DNA of 64,000 nucleotides. Source: Hyphomicrobiales bacterium. GTDB taxonomy: Bacteria; Pseudomonadota; Alphaproteobacteria; Rhizobiales; Rhizobiaceae. The notes beneath the pieces were generated by a model, which worked only from the letters and a program-made list of their open reading frames with translations, did no database searches and was not told the origin of the DNA. Shown piece by piece: positions 53,890 to 64,000 of this stretch. The stretch is from the NCBI GenBank assembly GCA_900472925.1, contig UCJU01000004.1:62001-126000 (forward strand), read 5' to 3'. Each line of letters opens with the position of its first letter. Position 1 is the first letter of the stretch. A program made the translations under genes and the position numbers.

Positions 53890-54843
53890 TTAAAGGCTTC
53901 GGCCGATATCGAGGAATTTTTGACGTCGTTCGGCGCGCAATTGGCTGCCAGACATAGGCACAAGGTCATTCAGTGCCGCTTCGATTGTCTTGCCGGTTGC
54001 AGCGATCACGGTTTCCGGGTCGCGATGCGCACCGCCGAGAGGCTCGGGAATGATCGCATCAATGACGCCCAGCGACTTCAGATCGTCTGAGGTGATCCGC
54101 ATATTGGTGGCTGCTTCCTTGGCGCGTGTCGAATCGCGCCACAGGATGGAGGCCGCACCTTCGGGCGAGATCACCGAGTAAATGGCATGTTCCAGCATGT
54201 AGACGCGGTTGCCGGTGGCGATGGCGATGGCTCCACCCGAACCGCCTTCACCGATCACGACCGATACGATCGGAACCTTGGCATTGAGGCACATTTCGGT
54301 CGAGCGGGCGATGGCCTCGGCCTGGCCGCGCTCTTCGGCACCGACGCCGGGATACGCACCTGCGGTATCGATCAGCGTGACGACGGGCAGGGAGAAGCGG
54401 TCGGCCAGTTCCAGAACACGGATCGCCTTGCGGTATCCTTCCGGGCGTGGGCTGCCAAAATTATGCTTCAGGCGCGACTTGGTATCGCTGCCCTTTTCCT
54501 GGCCGATGATGGCGACAGGTTGTCCGTTGAAGCGACCGAGGCCCGCCTGGATTGCAGCATCCTCGGCAAACTTGCGGTCGCCGGCCAGCGGCGTGAAGTC
54601 GGTGAACAGTTGCTTGGCATAATCCACGAAGTGCGGACGCTGCGGGTGGCGCGCGACCTGTGTTTTCTGCCAGGCGTTCAGCTTGGAGTAAATGTCCTGC
54701 ATCGAGTCCCGGACGCGGGACTCAAGACGCGAAATCTCCTCCGAGGTATCTATGCTCTCGTCTTCGGCGGCGAGCTTTTTCAGCTCCAGAATCTTGCCTT
54801 CAAGGTCCGAGATAGGTTTTTCGAAGTCGAGGTAGTTGTGCAT
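53890..54843 (-). CDS. accA: Acetyl-CoA carboxylase carboxyltransferase subunit alpha
   Basis: Full-length AccA (317 residues) of fatty-acid synthesis, which works with AccD to transfer carboxyl from biotin to acetyl-Co[18 protein letters not shown] at the N-terminus, [20 protein letters not shown] and [15 protein letters not shown] (oxyanion-hole region) are characteristic. It is downstream of xerD with 63 bases between. Terminator present. Confidence 0.97.
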   Translation of the reverse strand: MHNYLDFEKPISDLEGKILELKKLAAEDESIDTSEEISRLESRVRDSMQDIYSKLNAWQKTQVARHPQRPHFVDYAKQLFTDFTPLAGDRKFAEDAAIQAGLGRFNGQPVAIIGQEKGSDTKSRLKHNFGSPRPEGYRKAIRVLELADRFSLPVVTLIDTAGAYPGVGAEERGQAEAIARSTEMCLNAKVPIVSVVIGEGGSGGAIAIATGNRVYMLEHAIYSVISPEGAASILWRDSTRAKEAATNMRITSDDLKSLGVIDAIIPEPLGGAHRDPETVIAATGKTIEAALNDLVPMSGSQLRAERRQKFLDIGRSL

Positions 54844-54906
54844 GAGATCCGTTTCCGATCGTTTTGCGCAAGGTTTGACCGGGTGGTCCCGGCGGTTCCG
54901 GTCGCT

Positions 54907-55860
54907 CTATTCAAGGTTTTTGGCCTGTTTGGCAAGAGGGTGGTGTGTTTGTACCAGCTCTTGAAGCCTTTCTTCCAGCACATGTGTATAGATTTGTGTC
55001 GTGGAAATGTCCGAATGACCAAGCAGTTCCTGTACCGCACGCAGGTCTGCGCCATTCTGCAGCAGGTGGCTGGCAAAGGCATGGCGCATGATATGCGGTG
55101 AGATTGACGAAGGCGAAAGCCCCGCTCTGATCGCGATATCTTTGAGGTCGCGCGCAAAAACCTGACGCGGCAGATGCCCTTCCTTGCCATTGGAAGGAAA
55201 CAGCCAGGCGCTTTCGGGCACTCCCTCCTTTTTCGGGGCCAATGCTTTTCGGGCCCGGTCGTAGGTTTCCATGGCGTCTATGGCGGTTCGCGACAGCAGC
55301 ACCATGCGGTCCTTGTTGCCCTTGCCACGGATCATCAGGAAGCGACCTTCATGGCGCAAGACAGTTGCCGGGAGCGAAACGAGTTCGCTGACACGCATGC
55401 CGGTTGCGTAAAGCAGTTCCAGCAACAGATGCATCCTGATCCGGGCTAATTGTCCAGGCTCGTCGGTTTCGGCTTCCTTCTGCGCCTGTGCCAGAAGCTT
55501 CGTGACATCTGCCACGCTCATGATCTTGGGAAGAGGCCGGCCTTTTTTGGGTGAATCCAATATGCCGGTGGGGTCATCGCCGCGAAGTCCCTCGGTGTAG
55601 AGAAACTTGTAAAACTGGCGCGCAGACGACAAGCGCCGCGCTTGCGAAGAGGCTGCAAATCCCTGCGTTGAGAGATGTGCGAGATAGGCAGACAAATCCG
55701 CCGTCGTCGCGGCCGACATCTGCGTCTTTCGTTCGCGTAGAAACTCTTCAAGATCGGTCAGATCCCGCTCATAGGAAGATAGCGTATTTTCTGCAGCGCC
55801 ACGTTCTGCGCTCATCATTTCCAGAAAACTCTCGAGCCTTGCAGCGTCCTGACCAGCCAT
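54907..55860 (-). CDS. xerD: Site-specific tyrosine recombinase XerD
   Basis: Tyrosine recombinase of 317 residues resolving chromosome dimers at dif with XerC. N-terminal SAM-like core-binding domain, then the catalytic arginine in [12 protein letters not shown], HxxR in [12 protein letters not shown], and tyrosine in STTQIYTH. The accA-xerD-aroKB neighbourhood matches the core chromosomal xerD locus rather than an integrase of a mobile element. Confidence 0.93.
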   Translation of the reverse strand: MAGQDAARLESFLEMMSAERGAAENTLSSYERDLTDLEEFLRERKTQMSAATTADLSAYLAHLSTQGFAASSQARRLSSARQFYKFLYTEGLRGDDPTGILDSPKKGRPLPKIMSVADVTKLLAQAQKEAETDEPGQLARIRMHLLLELLYATGMRVSELVSLPATVLRHEGRFLMIRGKGNKDRMVLLSRTAIDAMETYDRARKALAPKKEGVPESAWLFPSNGKEGHLPRQVFARDLKDIAIRAGLSPSSISPHIMRHAFASHLLQNGADLRAVQELLGHSDISTTQIYTHVLEERLQELVQTHHPLAKQAKNLE

Positions 55861-55878
55861 TGATGCACTTTCGATTGA

Positions 55879-56028
55879 TCAGGGGGTAGGGTTCAGACGC
55901 TCGGAAGGAATGCGCACCGTAACTTCCCGTTCTTTTGGCTGGACCAGCGACACGAGCGAAACCATGCTGCCGTAAATAATGCCCGCGATAGCCGCCAGAA
56001 CGAAGATGAAGCGAAAAAGGGTTGGCAT
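55879..56028 (-). CDS. Small single-pass membrane protein
   Basis: A 49-residue protein (MPTLFRFIFVLAAIAGIIYG at the N-terminus) with one transmembrane helix (about 5-30) and a short polar tail. GGAG is 5 bases before its ATG (complement of CAT at 56026-56028), and it ends 19 bases before the xerD start. I think it is a conserved rhizobial protein between xerD and aroK; function unknown. Confidence 0.7.
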   Translation of the reverse strand: MPTLFRFIFVLAAIAGIIYGSMVSLVSLVQPKEREVTVRIPSERLNPTP

Positions 56029-56199
56029 GTAAACTCCGGACAAGTCTCAGGTCTTATATGAGACGCGCTCAAAGCAAGGACAAGGCCGATGCTGTAAACG
56101 TAAGGCACGTCTTTCAGGTGATTCTCTTTCTATAAGCCGCAATTTGGCTTGACGCTTCGTAAACATTTGCAGATACCGATCCCAAACGGGCCATCATTC

Positions 56200-56796
56200 A
56201 TGAGTGAAACCAACACAAATTTTCATCCGGGATTGGGTGAAAAAACGATCGGTGAAAGAGCGCGGGCAAAGCTTGGACGACGAAATCTTGTTTTCGTGGG
56301 ACTGATGGGTGCGGGCAAGTCCGCAATCGGCAGGCTTGTTGCGCAGAACCTTAAAATTCCTTTCGTAGATACGGATATCGAAATCGAGCGCGTATCGCGC
56401 ATGACGATTCCCGAGCTTTTCGCTTCCTATGGCGAAGACGAGTTTCGCGCGCTTGAAAAAAGGGTGATCAAGCGTCTGCTTCGCGGTGGACCGAAGGTGG
56501 TATCCACAGGTGGCGGTGCCTTCGTCAATGAAAGCACGCGCAGACACATCAAGCGTGGCAGTCTCTCCATGTGGCTGAAAGCCGATATCGAGGTGCTGTG
56601 GGAACGCGTTAACAAGCGCGACAATCGGCCCTTGCTCAAAACCGAGAACCCGAAGGCGACGTTGATGGAGCTCATGGAGCGTCGTCATCCGATTTATGCA
56701 GAAGCCGACATTACGATCGAGTCACGCGATGTCCGTAAGGAAATCATCGTAAACGAGGTGCTCGAAGCCATCGTCGGTGCGGAACAGAAGGCCTGA
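56200..56796 (+). CDS. aroK: Shikimate kinase
   Basis: Shikimate kinase of 198 residues phosphorylating shikimate in aromatic amino acid synthesis. Walker A is GLMGAGKSAIGR; shikimate-binding DTDIEIE and STGGGAF, and lid arginine in RDNRPLLK are present. ATG 56200 is preferred to 56149, giving a moderate N-terminal extension typical of rhizobia. aroB begins 3 bases after its stop. Confidence 0.95.
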   Translation: MSETNTNFHPGLGEKTIGERARAKLGRRNLVFVGLMGAGKSAIGRLVAQNLKIPFVDTDIEIERVSRMTIPELFASYGEDEFRALEKRVIKRLLRGGPKVVSTGGGAFVNESTRRHIKRGSLSMWLKADIEVLWERVNKRDNRPLLKTENPKATLMELMERRHPIYAEADITIESRDVRKEIIVNEVLEAIVGAEQKA

Positions 56797-56799
56797 TTC

Positions 56800-57933
56800 A
56801 TGACATCTCACACCGTACAGACCGAAGAACATCTCGTGCATGTGCCGCTTGGTGATCGCGCCTATGATATTCTGATTGGCCCCGGTCTGGTCGCGCGTGC
56901 AGGTGGTGAGATTTCCTCCCGTCTGAAGGGCAGGCGCGCCGCCATCATCACCGATGAGCATGTGGCGCCGCTTTATCTAGAGGCGCTGATGGATGGCCTG
57001 CAGACCGATGGCATCGAGACCGTCTCGTTGACGCTTCCTGCGGGTGAAAAGACCAAGAGCTTCGAACATCTGATGACGGTCTGCGACACCGTGCTGGCTG
57101 CCCGCGTTGAGCGTAACGATGCCGTGATCGCGCTGGGTGGCGGCGTAATTGGCGATCTCGCGGGCTTTGCGGCCGGTATCGTGCGTCGGGGTGTACGCTT
57201 CGTACAGATACCGACGTCGCTCTTGGCACAGGTTGATTCATCCGTTGGCGGCAAGACCGGTATCAACTCTCGCTATGGCAAGAACCTTCTCGGCGTTTTT
57301 CATCAGCCTGATCTGGTTCTGGCAGATACCACAGTGCTCGACACATTGAGCCCGCGTGAATTTCGAGCAGGCTACGCTGAAGTCGTCAAATATGGTCTTA
57401 TCGACAAGCCGGAGTTTTTTGAGTGGCTGGAAAACAACTGGTCGGACGTTCTGAACGGCGGTCCCGCCCGCATCAAGGCCATTGCAACCAGCTGTCAGGC
57501 GAAGTCGGACGTGGTCGTGGCAGACGAGAAGGAGAACGGTGTTCGTGCGCTTCTCAATCTCGGTCACACCTTCGGTCACGCGCTGGAAGCAGCGACGGAA
57601 TATGACAGCAAACGTCTGGTGCATGGCGAAGGTGTCGCGATCGGCATGGTGCTGGCACATCAGTTCTCCGCCCGCCTGAACCTTGCCAGCCCCGATGATG
57701 CAGCCCGTGTCGAGGCGCATCTGAAGGCCGTGGGCCTGCCAACGACGATGCAGGATATTCCCGGCGCATTGCCGCCGGTGGAAACATTGATGGCAGCGAT
57801 TGCTCAGGACAAGAAGGTAAAGGGCGGTAAGCTCACCTTCATCCTGACCCACGGCATCGGCCAGTCATTCGTCGCCGATGATGTCGCCTCCTCTGAGGTG
57901 CAGTCATTCCTCGCCGAAAAACATCCCGGCTGA
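56800..57933 (+). CDS. aroB: 3-dehydroquinate synthase
   Basis: AroB of 377 residues, NAD-dependent and zinc-binding, forming 3-dehydroquinate from [54 protein letters not shown] (zinc histidines) and [16 protein letters not shown] are diagnostic. It is coupled with aroK. Convergent with bolA. Confidence 0.97.
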   Translation: MTSHTVQTEEHLVHVPLGDRAYDILIGPGLVARAGGEISSRLKGRRAAIITDEHVAPLYLEALMDGLQTDGIETVSLTLPAGEKTKSFEHLMTVCDTVLAARVERNDAVIALGGGVIGDLAGFAAGIVRRGVRFVQIPTSLLAQVDSSVGGKTGINSRYGKNLLGVFHQPDLVLADTTVLDTLSPREFRAGYAEVVKYGLIDKPEFFEWLENNWSDVLNGGPARIKAIATSCQAKSDVVVADEKENGVRALLNLGHTFGHALEAATEYDSKRLVHGEGVAIGMVLAHQFSARLNLASPDDAARVEAHLKAVGLPTTMQDIPGALPPVETLMAAIAQDKKVKGGKLTFILTHGIGQSFVADDVASSEVQSFLAEKHPG

Positions 57934-57943
57934 CCAGGTCAGG

Positions 57944-58225
57944 TCAGAAACGCGTCGCTTCACCCGGAGCGGCGACGTCAATGGCGAGGGCGTGAAGTCC
58001 GGCATCAAGTTCGGGCTTCAACAACGCGTTGATGGCACGGTGGCGATCCACCCGTGACTTGCCGGAAAAGCTTTCCGACACTATCTGAATGCGCATATGC
58101 GTTTCCCCAGTCCCGGTCATGTCGGGCTGATGGCCAGCGTGTAGATGACTTTCATCGATAACGTTCAACCTGACCGGTAAAAACGCCTCTTTGAGCTTGC
58201 TTTCAATGCTCTCGCGCAAGGACAT
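57944..58225 (-). CDS. BolA-family protein
   Basis: A 93-residue BolA-like protein (SLRESIESKLKEAF; DESHLHAGH; ESFSGKSRVDRHRAINALL). BolA proteins pair with monothiol glutaredoxins in iron-sulfur regulation. ATG 58225 gives a normal family start; the longer frame to 58285 is unlikely. It is divergent from the DnaJ-domain gene. Confidence 0.93.
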   Translation of the reverse strand: MSLRESIESKLKEAFLPVRLNVIDESHLHAGHQPDMTGTGETHMRIQIVSESFSGKSRVDRHRAINALLKPELDAGLHALAIDVAAPGEATRF

Positions 58226-58339
58226 CTGTTCGGTCTCCAAATCGTTATTGCATCCGAAAAAGGGCTCTCTAAGAGCCTGTAACATTCCGATTTGTCAATT
58301 CTTGTCGTGCGCATTCTCGCGCACCATAATCAGGTTACT

Positions 58340-58966
58340 ATGAAATTGGATTCGAAATATTTCGACCGTATTCGCACGCGTCGCAAGAGGGAGCCGGAGC
58401 CGGAAATCAAGGCTCCTGTCTGCCAGTGGGACGGATGCGAAAAGCCGGGCGTTCATCGCGCACCTGTCGGCCGCAACGCCGAGGGGCAGTTCTTCATGTT
58501 CTGTTTCGAGCATGTGAAAGACTACAACAAAGGCTATAACTATTTCTCCGGTCTCTCCGACAGCGAAATTGCGCGGTACCAGAAGGAAGCCATCACTGGT
58601 CACCGTCCAACCTGGACGGTCGGGGTAAACAAGACCGCAGGCGATAGTCCCTTGCACTCCACATTGCGTTCGGGTTCGGCGGGCGCGACCAATGCGCGCA
58701 TCCGCGATCCCTTTGGATTCACGGGGCAGGGGCGCAGCGGCGGTCCGCGTTATGCGCAGAGCCGCAAGCTGAAGACACTGGAACAAAAAGCATTCGACAC
58801 GCTTGGGCTTTCTGTCAATGCAAAGCAAGAAGAGATCAAAAAGAGCTATAAAGAGCTTGTCAAAAAACACCATCCTGATGCTAATGGTGGTGATCGTGGT
58901 TCGGAAGAGCGTTTTCGTGCTGTTATTCAAGCCTACCAATTGTTAAAGCAATCTGGTTTCTGCTAA
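58340..58966 (+). CDS. C-terminal J-domain protein with N-terminal Cys motif
   Basis: A 208-residue protein. Near residues 25-60 is a Cys-rich part (VCQWDGCEKPG, then FCFEHV) that may bind zinc, and a C-terminal J domain (about 148-208) contains the essential HPD (KKHHPDANGG). It lacks Gly/Phe and substrate-binding domains of DnaJ, so it is a specialised co-chaperone. Start at ATG 58340. This gene next to cobS is typical of Rhizobiales. Confidence 0.85.
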   Translation: MKLDSKYFDRIRTRRKREPEPEIKAPVCQWDGCEKPGVHRAPVGRNAEGQFFMFCFEHVKDYNKGYNYFSGLSDSEIARYQKEAITGHRPTWTVGVNKTAGDSPLHSTLRSGSAGATNARIRDPFGFTGQGRSGGPRYAQSRKLKTLEQKAFDTLGLSVNAKQEEIKKSYKELVKKHHPDANGGDRGSEERFRAVIQAYQLLKQSGFC

Positions 58967-59030
58967 GCCCTTTCCTGTGATCGCCTGATAGATATGTGGC
59001 CGGGTGGCTGCTACCCGCCTTGGAGACGTT

Positions 59031-60020
59031 ATGAGCAAAATTGACCTGGATATTACCAACCTGCCGGACACAACCGTGTCTGTGCGTGATGTTTTCGGTA
59101 TCGACACGGACCTGCGCGTGCCCGCCTATTCGCAGGGCGACGCCTATGTGCCGGACCTCGATCCCGACTATCTGTTCGACCGTGACACCACCCTCGCCAT
59201 TCTAGCCGGCTTTGCTCACAATCGACGCGTCATGGTGTCCGGCTTTCACGGCACCGGCAAATCCACGCATATCGAACAGGTCGCCGCACGGCTGAACTGG
59301 CCTTGCGTGCGCGTCAATCTGGATAGCCATGTCAGCCGTATCGACCTCGTCGGCAAGGACGCCATCGTTCTCAAAGACGGCAAGCAGGTCACGGAATTCA
59401 AGGATGGCATTCTCCCCTGGGCCTACCAGCACAATGTCGCGTTGGTTTTCGATGAGTATGACGCGGGTCGCCCGGACGTCATGTTCGTCATTCAGCGCGT
59501 GCTGGAATCCTCGGGTCGTTTGACGTTGCTCGACCAGAGCCGCGTCATTCGCCCCCACCCAGCTTTCCGTATTTTCGCGACCGCCAACACGGTTGGTCTT
59601 GGGGATACGACGGGTCTCTACCATGGCACGCAGCAGATCAACCAGGCCCAGATGGACCGTTGGTCTGTCGTCACCACGCTGAACTACCTGCCGCATGAGC
59701 AGGAAGTGAATATCGTCGTCGCCAAGGTCAAGAGCCTCGACAACGCGAAGGGCCGTGAAACCGCGTCCAAGATGGTTCGTGTGGCCGACCTGACGCGTTC
59801 TGCCTTCGTCAATGGTGATCTGTCCACGGTCATGAGCCCGCGCACGGTCATCACATGGGCGGAAAACGCCGATATCTTTGGCGATATCGCCTTTGCATTC
59901 CGCGTTACCTTCCTCAACAAGTGCGATGAGCTGGAGCGGACGCTGGTGGCTGAACATTATCAGCGCGCATTTGGCGTTGAGTTGAAGGAAAGCGCTGCGA
60001 ACATTGTTCTCAGCGCCTGA
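59031..60020 (+). CDS. cobS: Aerobic cobaltochelatase subunit CobS
   Basis: AAA+ ATPase subunit of 329 residues that, with CobT and CobN, inserts cobalt into hydrogenobyrinic acid diamide for vitamin B12. Walker [10 protein letters not shown], Walker [10 protein letters not shown] and sensor region [14 protein letters not shown] are seen. GGAG is 6 bases before ATG 59031. Followed by cobT after a hairpin. Confidence 0.96.
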   Translation: MSKIDLDITNLPDTTVSVRDVFGIDTDLRVPAYSQGDAYVPDLDPDYLFDRDTTLAILAGFAHNRRVMVSGFHGTGKSTHIEQVAARLNWPCVRVNLDSHVSRIDLVGKDAIVLKDGKQVTEFKDGILPWAYQHNVALVFDEYDAGRPDVMFVIQRVLESSGRLTLLDQSRVIRPHPAFRIFATANTVGLGDTTGLYHGTQQINQAQMDRWSVVTTLNYLPHEQEVNIVVAKVKSLDNAKGRETASKMVRVADLTRSAFVNGDLSTVMSPRTVITWAENADIFGDIAFAFRVTFLNKCDELERTLVAEHYQRAFGVELKESAANIVLSA

Positions 60021-60064
60021 TACTTCCCGGTTTTTCTGGAAGGCATCACCGACGAGTTGAAAAA

Positions 60065-60097
60065 GCCACCCTCCAGCGTTTTTGCTGAAAGGGTGGC
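60065..60097 (+). promoter_or_regulatory. Hairpin between cobS and cobT
   Basis: GCCACCCT (60065-60072) with AGGGTGGC (60090-60097) and inner CAGC (60074-60077) with GCTG (60084-60087), six-base loop. It is 45 bases after cobS and 24 before cobT. No T-run after it, so it could be mRNA-stabilising or attenuating. Confidence 0.6.
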
Positions 60098-60120
60098 GTT
60101 CAGGATCGACAGGAAAGACA

Positions 60121-62025
60121 ATGGCAGGCCGTGGCGACAATGTGAGACCCAAATCCGGGACGGTTATCGATTCCGAACCTTTGCGTCAGGCCATCACAGG
60201 GTGCGTGCGGTCTGTTGCAGGCGACGCGCAGGTCGAGGTCGTGTTTGCCAATGAACGACCGGGTCTGACCGGTGAGCGTATGCGCCTGCCGGAAATTTCC
60301 AGAAAACCGACCGCACAGGAAATCGCCGTTACCCGTGGCCTGGGAGATTCCATGGCCTTGCGGCTTGCCTGCCACAACAGTGATGTCCACGCCACCATGT
60401 CGCCGCAGGGGCCAGACGCGCGTCTGATCTTCGATGCGGTGGAACAGGCCCGCGTCGAATCCATCGGTGCACGGCGCATGGCTGGCATGGCGTCCAACAT
60501 CCGGGCGATGAATACAGAGAAATATGCCAAGGCAAATTTCGTCAACATCAATACCCAGGAAGACGCGCCTTTGTCCGAAGCCGTCGCGATGATGGTGCGC
60601 GAAAGACTGACGGGCGAAAAACCGCCGGAAAGCGCTGGCAAGGTTCTGGATCTGTGGCGCTCTTTTATCGAGGAAAAGGCATCTGCCGATCTTCAGGACC
60701 TGTCGAAGGTCATGGACGATCAAAAGGCGTTTTCCAAGCTCATCCGCAAGATGCTGACCTCAATGCAGATGGCGGAAGATTTCGGCGACGACGAGGACCA
60801 ACCTGACAGTCAGGAGGCTGATTCAGAGGAGGACCAGCCCGCCAGCAATGAAACGCAGGAAGAACAGGTCGAGGAAGAGGCCGGTTCCGATGCTGCCCCC
60901 GCCGAAGAGAGCGAGGCCTCTCAGGAGCAGATGGAAGATGGTGAGATGGACGGGGCAGAGATGTCGGAGGACGAGATGTCCGATGATCTCGATGAGGATT
61001 CCGAGACACCGGGTGAAACACGCCGTCCCAACAGCCCCTTCGACGACTTCAACGAGAAGGTGGACTACCGCATCTTCACCCAGGAATTCGACGAGGAGAT
61101 TTCTGCCGAGGAGCTTTGCGACGAAGCCGAACTGGATCGCCTCCGCGCCTTTCTCGACAAGCAACTCGCCCACTTGCAGGGTGCCGTCGGGCGCTTGGCC
61201 AACCGGCTGCAGCGCCGCCTGATGGCGCAGCAGAACCGTTCGTGGGATTTTGATCTGGAAGAGGGTTATCTTGACCCTGCCAGGCTTGTGCGTCTGGTTA
61301 TCGACCCGATGCAGCCGCTCTCCTTCAAGAAGGAGCGTGACACGAAATTCCGCGATACGGTCGTTTCGCTGGTCATCGACAATTCCGGCTCGATGCGTGG
61401 ACGCCCGATCACAGTTGCCGCCACCTGCGCCGATATTCTGGCGCGTACGCTGGAGCGGTCCGGCGTGAAGGTCGAAATTCTCGGTTTCACGACCAAGGCC
61501 TGGAAGGGTGGGCAATCGCGCGAGCAATGGCTGGCAGGCGGTAAGCCGCCATCTCCCGGCCGCCTCAATGATTTGCGTCATATCATCTACAAGTCGGCAG
61601 ATGCGCCATGGCGTCGTGCGCGCCGCAACCTTGGCCTCATGATGCGCGAAGGTCTGTTGAAGGAAAACATCGATGGCGAAGCGCTGATGTGGGCGCATAA
61701 CCGTCTCATCAATCGTCCCGAGCAGCGCAAGATCATGATGATGATCTCCGACGGCGCGCCGGTGGACGACTCCACGCTGTCGGTCAACCCCGGCAATTAT
61801 CTGGAGCGGCATCTTCGGGCTGTCATTGAACAGATCGAGACAAAGTCATCCGTGGAACTGCTTGCCATCGGCATTGGCCATGATGTGACACGCTATTATA
61901 GTCGCGCCGTCACAATCGTAGACGCCGACGAACTGGCAGGCGCGATGACGGAGCAACTGGCAGCGCTTTTCGAGGATACCAGCAGCGCGCCACGCCGTTC
62001 CGGCAGAGCACGCCGTGCCAGCTAG
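60121..62025 (+). CDS. cobT: Aerobic cobaltochelatase subunit CobT
   Basis: CobT of 634 residues, partner of CobS in cobalt insertion. N-terminal chaperone-like part, then a very acidic tract (about 215-310, mostly Asp/Glu), and a C-terminal von Willebrand A domain with MIDAS-type DNSGSMRG and [12 protein letters not shown] 60121 follows AGGAAAG. It is on the same strand as cobS. Its last 11 bases overlap the next gene if that starts at GTG 62015. Confidence 0.95.
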   Translation: MAGRGDNVRPKSGTVIDSEPLRQAITGCVRSVAGDAQVEVVFANERPGLTGERMRLPEISRKPTAQEIAVTRGLGDSMALRLACHNSDVHATMSPQGPDARLIFDAVEQARVESIGARRMAGMASNIRAMNTEKYAKANFVNINTQEDAPLSEAVAMMVRERLTGEKPPESAGKVLDLWRSFIEEKASADLQDLSKVMDDQKAFSKLIRKMLTSMQMAEDFGDDEDQPDSQEADSEEDQPASNETQEEQVEEEAGSDAAPAEESEASQEQMEDGEMDGAEMSEDEMSDDLDEDSETPGETRRPNSPFDDFNEKVDYRIFTQEFDEEISAEELCDEAELDRLRAFLDKQLAHLQGAVGRLANRLQRRLMAQQNRSWDFDLEEGYLDPARLVRLVIDPMQPLSFKKERDTKFRDTVVSLVIDNSGSMRGRPITVAATCADILARTLERSGVKVEILGFTTKAWKGGQSREQWLAGGKPPSPGRLNDLRHIIYKSADAPWRRARRNLGLMMREGLLKENIDGEALMWAHNRLINRPEQRKIMMMISDGAPVDDSTLSVNPGNYLERHLRAVIEQIETKSSVELLAIGIGHDVTRYYSRAVTIVDADELAGAMTEQLAALFEDTSSAPRRSGRARRAS

Positions 62026-63046
62026 GCATGGTGTGTCTGCTGCTATCAGGACCATAAAAAGGGTTCTCGCCGCAATGCTCCTTGCGTCAGTCGCGTTGGC
62101 ACCCTCCACCATGGCTGCGTCAACCGTCGATGTACCGGTCAGCGTGCGTCCCATATCCGCGTTCAAAGTCGGCTCCGATCAGAAACGGTTTGGCAAGCTA
62201 GAATTCGTCGGCGGGCTGATCATGCGTTCACCCGATCCGCTGTTCGGGGCGATCTCCAGCATTCGCTTTTTACCCGATGGGCGTCACTTCCTTGCGGTGC
62301 TGGACACCGGCCATTGGCTTGCGGGCGCGATAGAGCGTGACCGCGCCGGGGTCTTGTCCGGACTATCGGATGTCCGCATCGATCCCATGCTGGATGAAAA
62401 TGGCCACGAGGCCAAACGCAAGATGGATATGGACGCTGAAGGTTTGGCGCTGCGCGCCGGTCAGGCCTTCGTCAGCTACGAGCGTTGGCCACGCATCGAA
62501 ATTTTTGATCGCAAAAGCCTCGCGACGGAAAAGCCTTTGGGGCAATTGCCAGTTCTTATTCCGGTCGAGGAGTTTCGGAAAAATGCCGGAATAGAAACGC
62601 TGGTGGCCTCCCCAGTCGATGGGCCACTCAAAGGAGCGATGGTGATCGTTGCAGAGGGCAGCTTCGACAAGAACGGACATCTTTTTGCGGCTGTTCTGGA
62701 AGGTCCGCGCAAAGGAATTTTTGCCGTCACCCACGACAGCTCGTTTTCAGTCACCGACGGCGCCTTTTTGCCGGGTGGCGACCTGCTTTTGCTGGAGCGA
62801 CGCTTCAATCTCGCTGAAGGTATCGGAATGCGCATCCGCCGTATTTCTGTCGATGCCATCAAGCCCGGCGCTGTCGTTGAGGGCGAAGTTCTCCTCGAGG
62901 CAGATCTTTCCAACCAGATCGACAATATGGAAGGTATTGATGTCATCGCCGGTGCGGATGGCTCGACACGCGTCATTCTTGTTTCGGATGACAATCATTC
63001 TTTCCTGCAAAGAAACGTCATGCTGGAATTCAAGCTCATCCAATAG
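62015..63046 (+). CDS. Exported esterase-like/phytase-family protein
   Basis: A 343-residue exported protein with an N-terminal signal (about [20 protein letters not shown]) and a beta-propeller-like region ([44 protein letters not shown]), matching the esterase-like phytase-type family of unclear function. GTG 62015 is taken as start, overlapping cobT; GTG 62033 is possible. It may bind or hydrolyse phosphate esters in the periplasm. Confidence 0.8.
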   Translation: MPARHGVSAAIRTIKRVLAAMLLASVALAPSTMAASTVDVPVSVRPISAFKVGSDQKRFGKLEFVGGLIMRSPDPLFGAISSIRFLPDGRHFLAVLDTGHWLAGAIERDRAGVLSGLSDVRIDPMLDENGHEAKRKMDMDAEGLALRAGQAFVSYERWPRIEIFDRKSLATEKPLGQLPVLIPVEEFRKNAGIETLVASPVDGPLKGAMVIVAEGSFDKNGHLFAAVLEGPRKGIFAVTHDSSFSVTDGAFLPGGDLLLLERRFNLAEGIGMRIRRISVDAIKPGAVVEGEVLLEADLSNQIDNMEGIDVIAGADGSTRVILVSDDNHSFLQRNVMLEFKLIQ

Positions 63047-63364
63047 AGCTGTTTTTATTACTGAAAATGCAAATTCCCGCGCAATGCTGCAATCGCTTCT
63101 TTACGAATATCTTAAATATTACAGCAATTTAATCTTCCATCATCTTTTGTTTTGAGTATTTGACGCGTTAAGTGGTTCAGAGGGATGATGGCGACACGGT
63201 CTCCATCGCCCTCTCGATATAACCCATTCCGTTTGCATAAAACGACTCTGAAGGTACGCGGTCTCTGACTTTATTATTCGCTGGTCTTCCAGGAATATAC
63301 TCGAAGCGTGAAGTGTATCTATTGGCCCGTCGCCTGTTTGCTAAGCTGTCCAAAGGACTTCTGC
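63047..63364. other. AT-rich intergenic region before the efflux adaptor gene
   Basis: About 318 bases with no convincing gene. It likely contains the promoter of the adaptor gene. AAGGA lies 6 bases before its ATG at 63365. No clear hairpin terminator is seen after the phytase-like gene. Confidence 0.6.
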
Positions 63365-64000
63365 ATGAAATATGTCATTACAGTCGTGCTGATTGCTGCC
63401 ATTTCCGCCGTACTGTTTATTAATCGCGAAACGGTCGAAGCCTACCTTCCTGCGTGGGCCAGCCAGACTTCTGTCAAAACCGCCGATACCCACAGTGGGG
63501 CAGAAGGTCAGTCCAAGGGCGGCGGCAAACATGGAGGTGGGGGGCAGTCCGGCTCGCGCGCTATTGCGGTGAAGGTGGCTGTTGCCAAGACCGATTCGAT
63601 GCCGGTTTTGCGTCAGACGATCGGCTCGATCGTTCCAGTAGCGCAGACCGCATTGACGAGCCCCATTTCGGGCATTGTCGCGAATGTACTGGCACATGAT
63701 GGCGCAGAGGTGAAGGCAGGCGATCTGCTCGTGCAGCTGGATGATCGAACGATCAAGGCCAATATCGAGCGCGACGAAGCACAACTCGCCAAGGATCAAG
63801 CCGTATTGGATGCTGCGAACGCCACACTCGCCCGCGTGGAAAGCCTGAGCAAATCCGGCGTCGATACCCAGCAGCAATTCAGCGATGCCAGCGCCACTGC
63901 CAAGCAGGCTGCTGCTACCGTCTCAGTCGACAAGGCAAATCTTGCTGCCGACAATGTCGTGCTGTCCCAAACCCAGATCCGTGCACCGTTCGATGGCAAA
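63365..64000 (+). CDS. RND-type efflux periplasmic adaptor (5' part)
   Basis: Open to the window end, 212 residues visible. N-terminal membrane anchor (KYVITVVLIAAISAVLFI), a Gly/His/Ser-rich linker, then a biotinyl-lipoyl-like start LTSPISGIVANVLAHDGAEV and a helical hairpin with QIRAPFDGK returning strand. This is the MdtA/AcrA-type membrane fusion protein plan; a transporter gene probably follows outside the window. Start is ATG 63365 with AAGGA upstream. Confidence 0.88.
   Translation, partial: MKYVITVVLIAAISAVLFINRETVEAYLPAWASQTSVKTADTHSGAEGQSKGGGKHGGGGQSGSRAIAVKVAVAKTDSMPVLRQTIGSIVPVAQTALTSPISGIVANVLAHDGAEVKAGDLLVQLDDRTIKANIERDEAQLAKDQAVLDAANATLARVESLSKSGVDTQQQFSDASATAKQAAATVSVDKANLAADNVVLSQTQIRAPFDGK

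Noticed and set aside
54907-55860. Mobile-element integrase
   Set aside because: Catalytic pattern and the accA/aroKB neighbourhood fit chromosomal XerD; no attachment repeats or cargo are seen.
57928-57948. Short palindrome CTGACC-A-GGTCAG after aroB as terminator
   Set aside because: Only six bases per arm with a one-base centre; it cannot form a useful hairpin loop.
59202-60152. Antisense 316-residue frame over cobS
   Set aside because: Shadow of cobS; no recognisable domain or ribosome-binding site.

Overview
The window looks like chromosomal DNA of an alphaproteobacterium in the Rhizobiaceae (Agrobacterium/Rhizobium type). The evidence is the core block accA - xerD - aroK - aroB - bolA - dnaJ-like - cobS - cobT, many rhizobial small conserved proteins, a CtrA-type TTAA-N7-TTAA box, EcfG-type GGAAC-N16-GTT promoters, and many cyclic-di-GMP, chemotaxis and ABC-uptake genes. 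Genus assignment is inference. I see no rRNA, tRNA, CRISPR array, insertion sequence or prophage.

Layout. 0.2-3.0 kb: a GAF/degenerate-GGDEF/EAL phosphodiesterase next to an intact PAS-GGDEF cyclase. 3.2-4.7 kb: a B12-binding radical SAM enzyme that appears to start at AUU. 4.9-6.4 kb: a SulP transporter. 6.8-18.4 kb: a twelve-gene catabolic operon (isochorismatase-type amidase, two PuuE-type cyclic-amide hydrolases, LeuC/LeuD-like hydratase, complete branched-chain-type ABC importer, isocitrate-lyase-family lyase, FAD oxidoreductase), followed by a convergent GntR/HutC regulator. 19.4-22.3 kb: small stress-type proteins and DNA polymerase IV. 22.3-25.0 kb: a PhoPQ-like two-component pair and a divergent exported OB-fold protein. 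25.1-35.6 kb: an orphan ParA and a complete non-flagellar chemosensory operon (STAS, cheY, cheA, cheW, two MCPs, cheW, cheR, cheB). 36.2-42.5 kb: a CUT1 sugar ABC importer with a sugar isomerase and a Gfo/Idh/MocA dehydrogenase. 42.5-46.6 kb: EEP-family hydrolase, cardiolipin-synthase-like protein, YafK-type L,D-transpeptidase lipoprotein and a TusA-like protein. 46.7-48.5 kb: queE-queD-queC behind a preQ1-I riboswitch. 48.6-53.7 kb: a PAP2 phosphatase with an autotransporter-type repeat, and a three-gene signalling set. 53.9-62.0 kb: the core block listed above. 62.0-64.0 kb: a phytase-like exported protein and the 5' part of an RND-type adaptor gene.

The most interesting system is the 6.8-18.4 kb operon. 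Read as chemistry, its enzymes make a coherent route: cyclic imide to half-amide (PuuE-type hydrolases), half-amide to unsaturated dicarboxylate plus ammonia (isochorismatase-type amidase), hydration to a substituted malate (LeuCD-like), then cleavage to pyruvate or another 2-oxoacid plus a short acid (isocitrate-lyase family). The flavoprotein could adjust the redox state of the C=C bond, and the ABC importer would bring the substrate in. Substituted maleimides or succinimides are plausible substrates. This is inference from family chemistry and gene order. A shared 17-base motif (13 of 17 identical) lies before the operon and inside a palindrome upstream of the GntR gene, which links regulator and operon.
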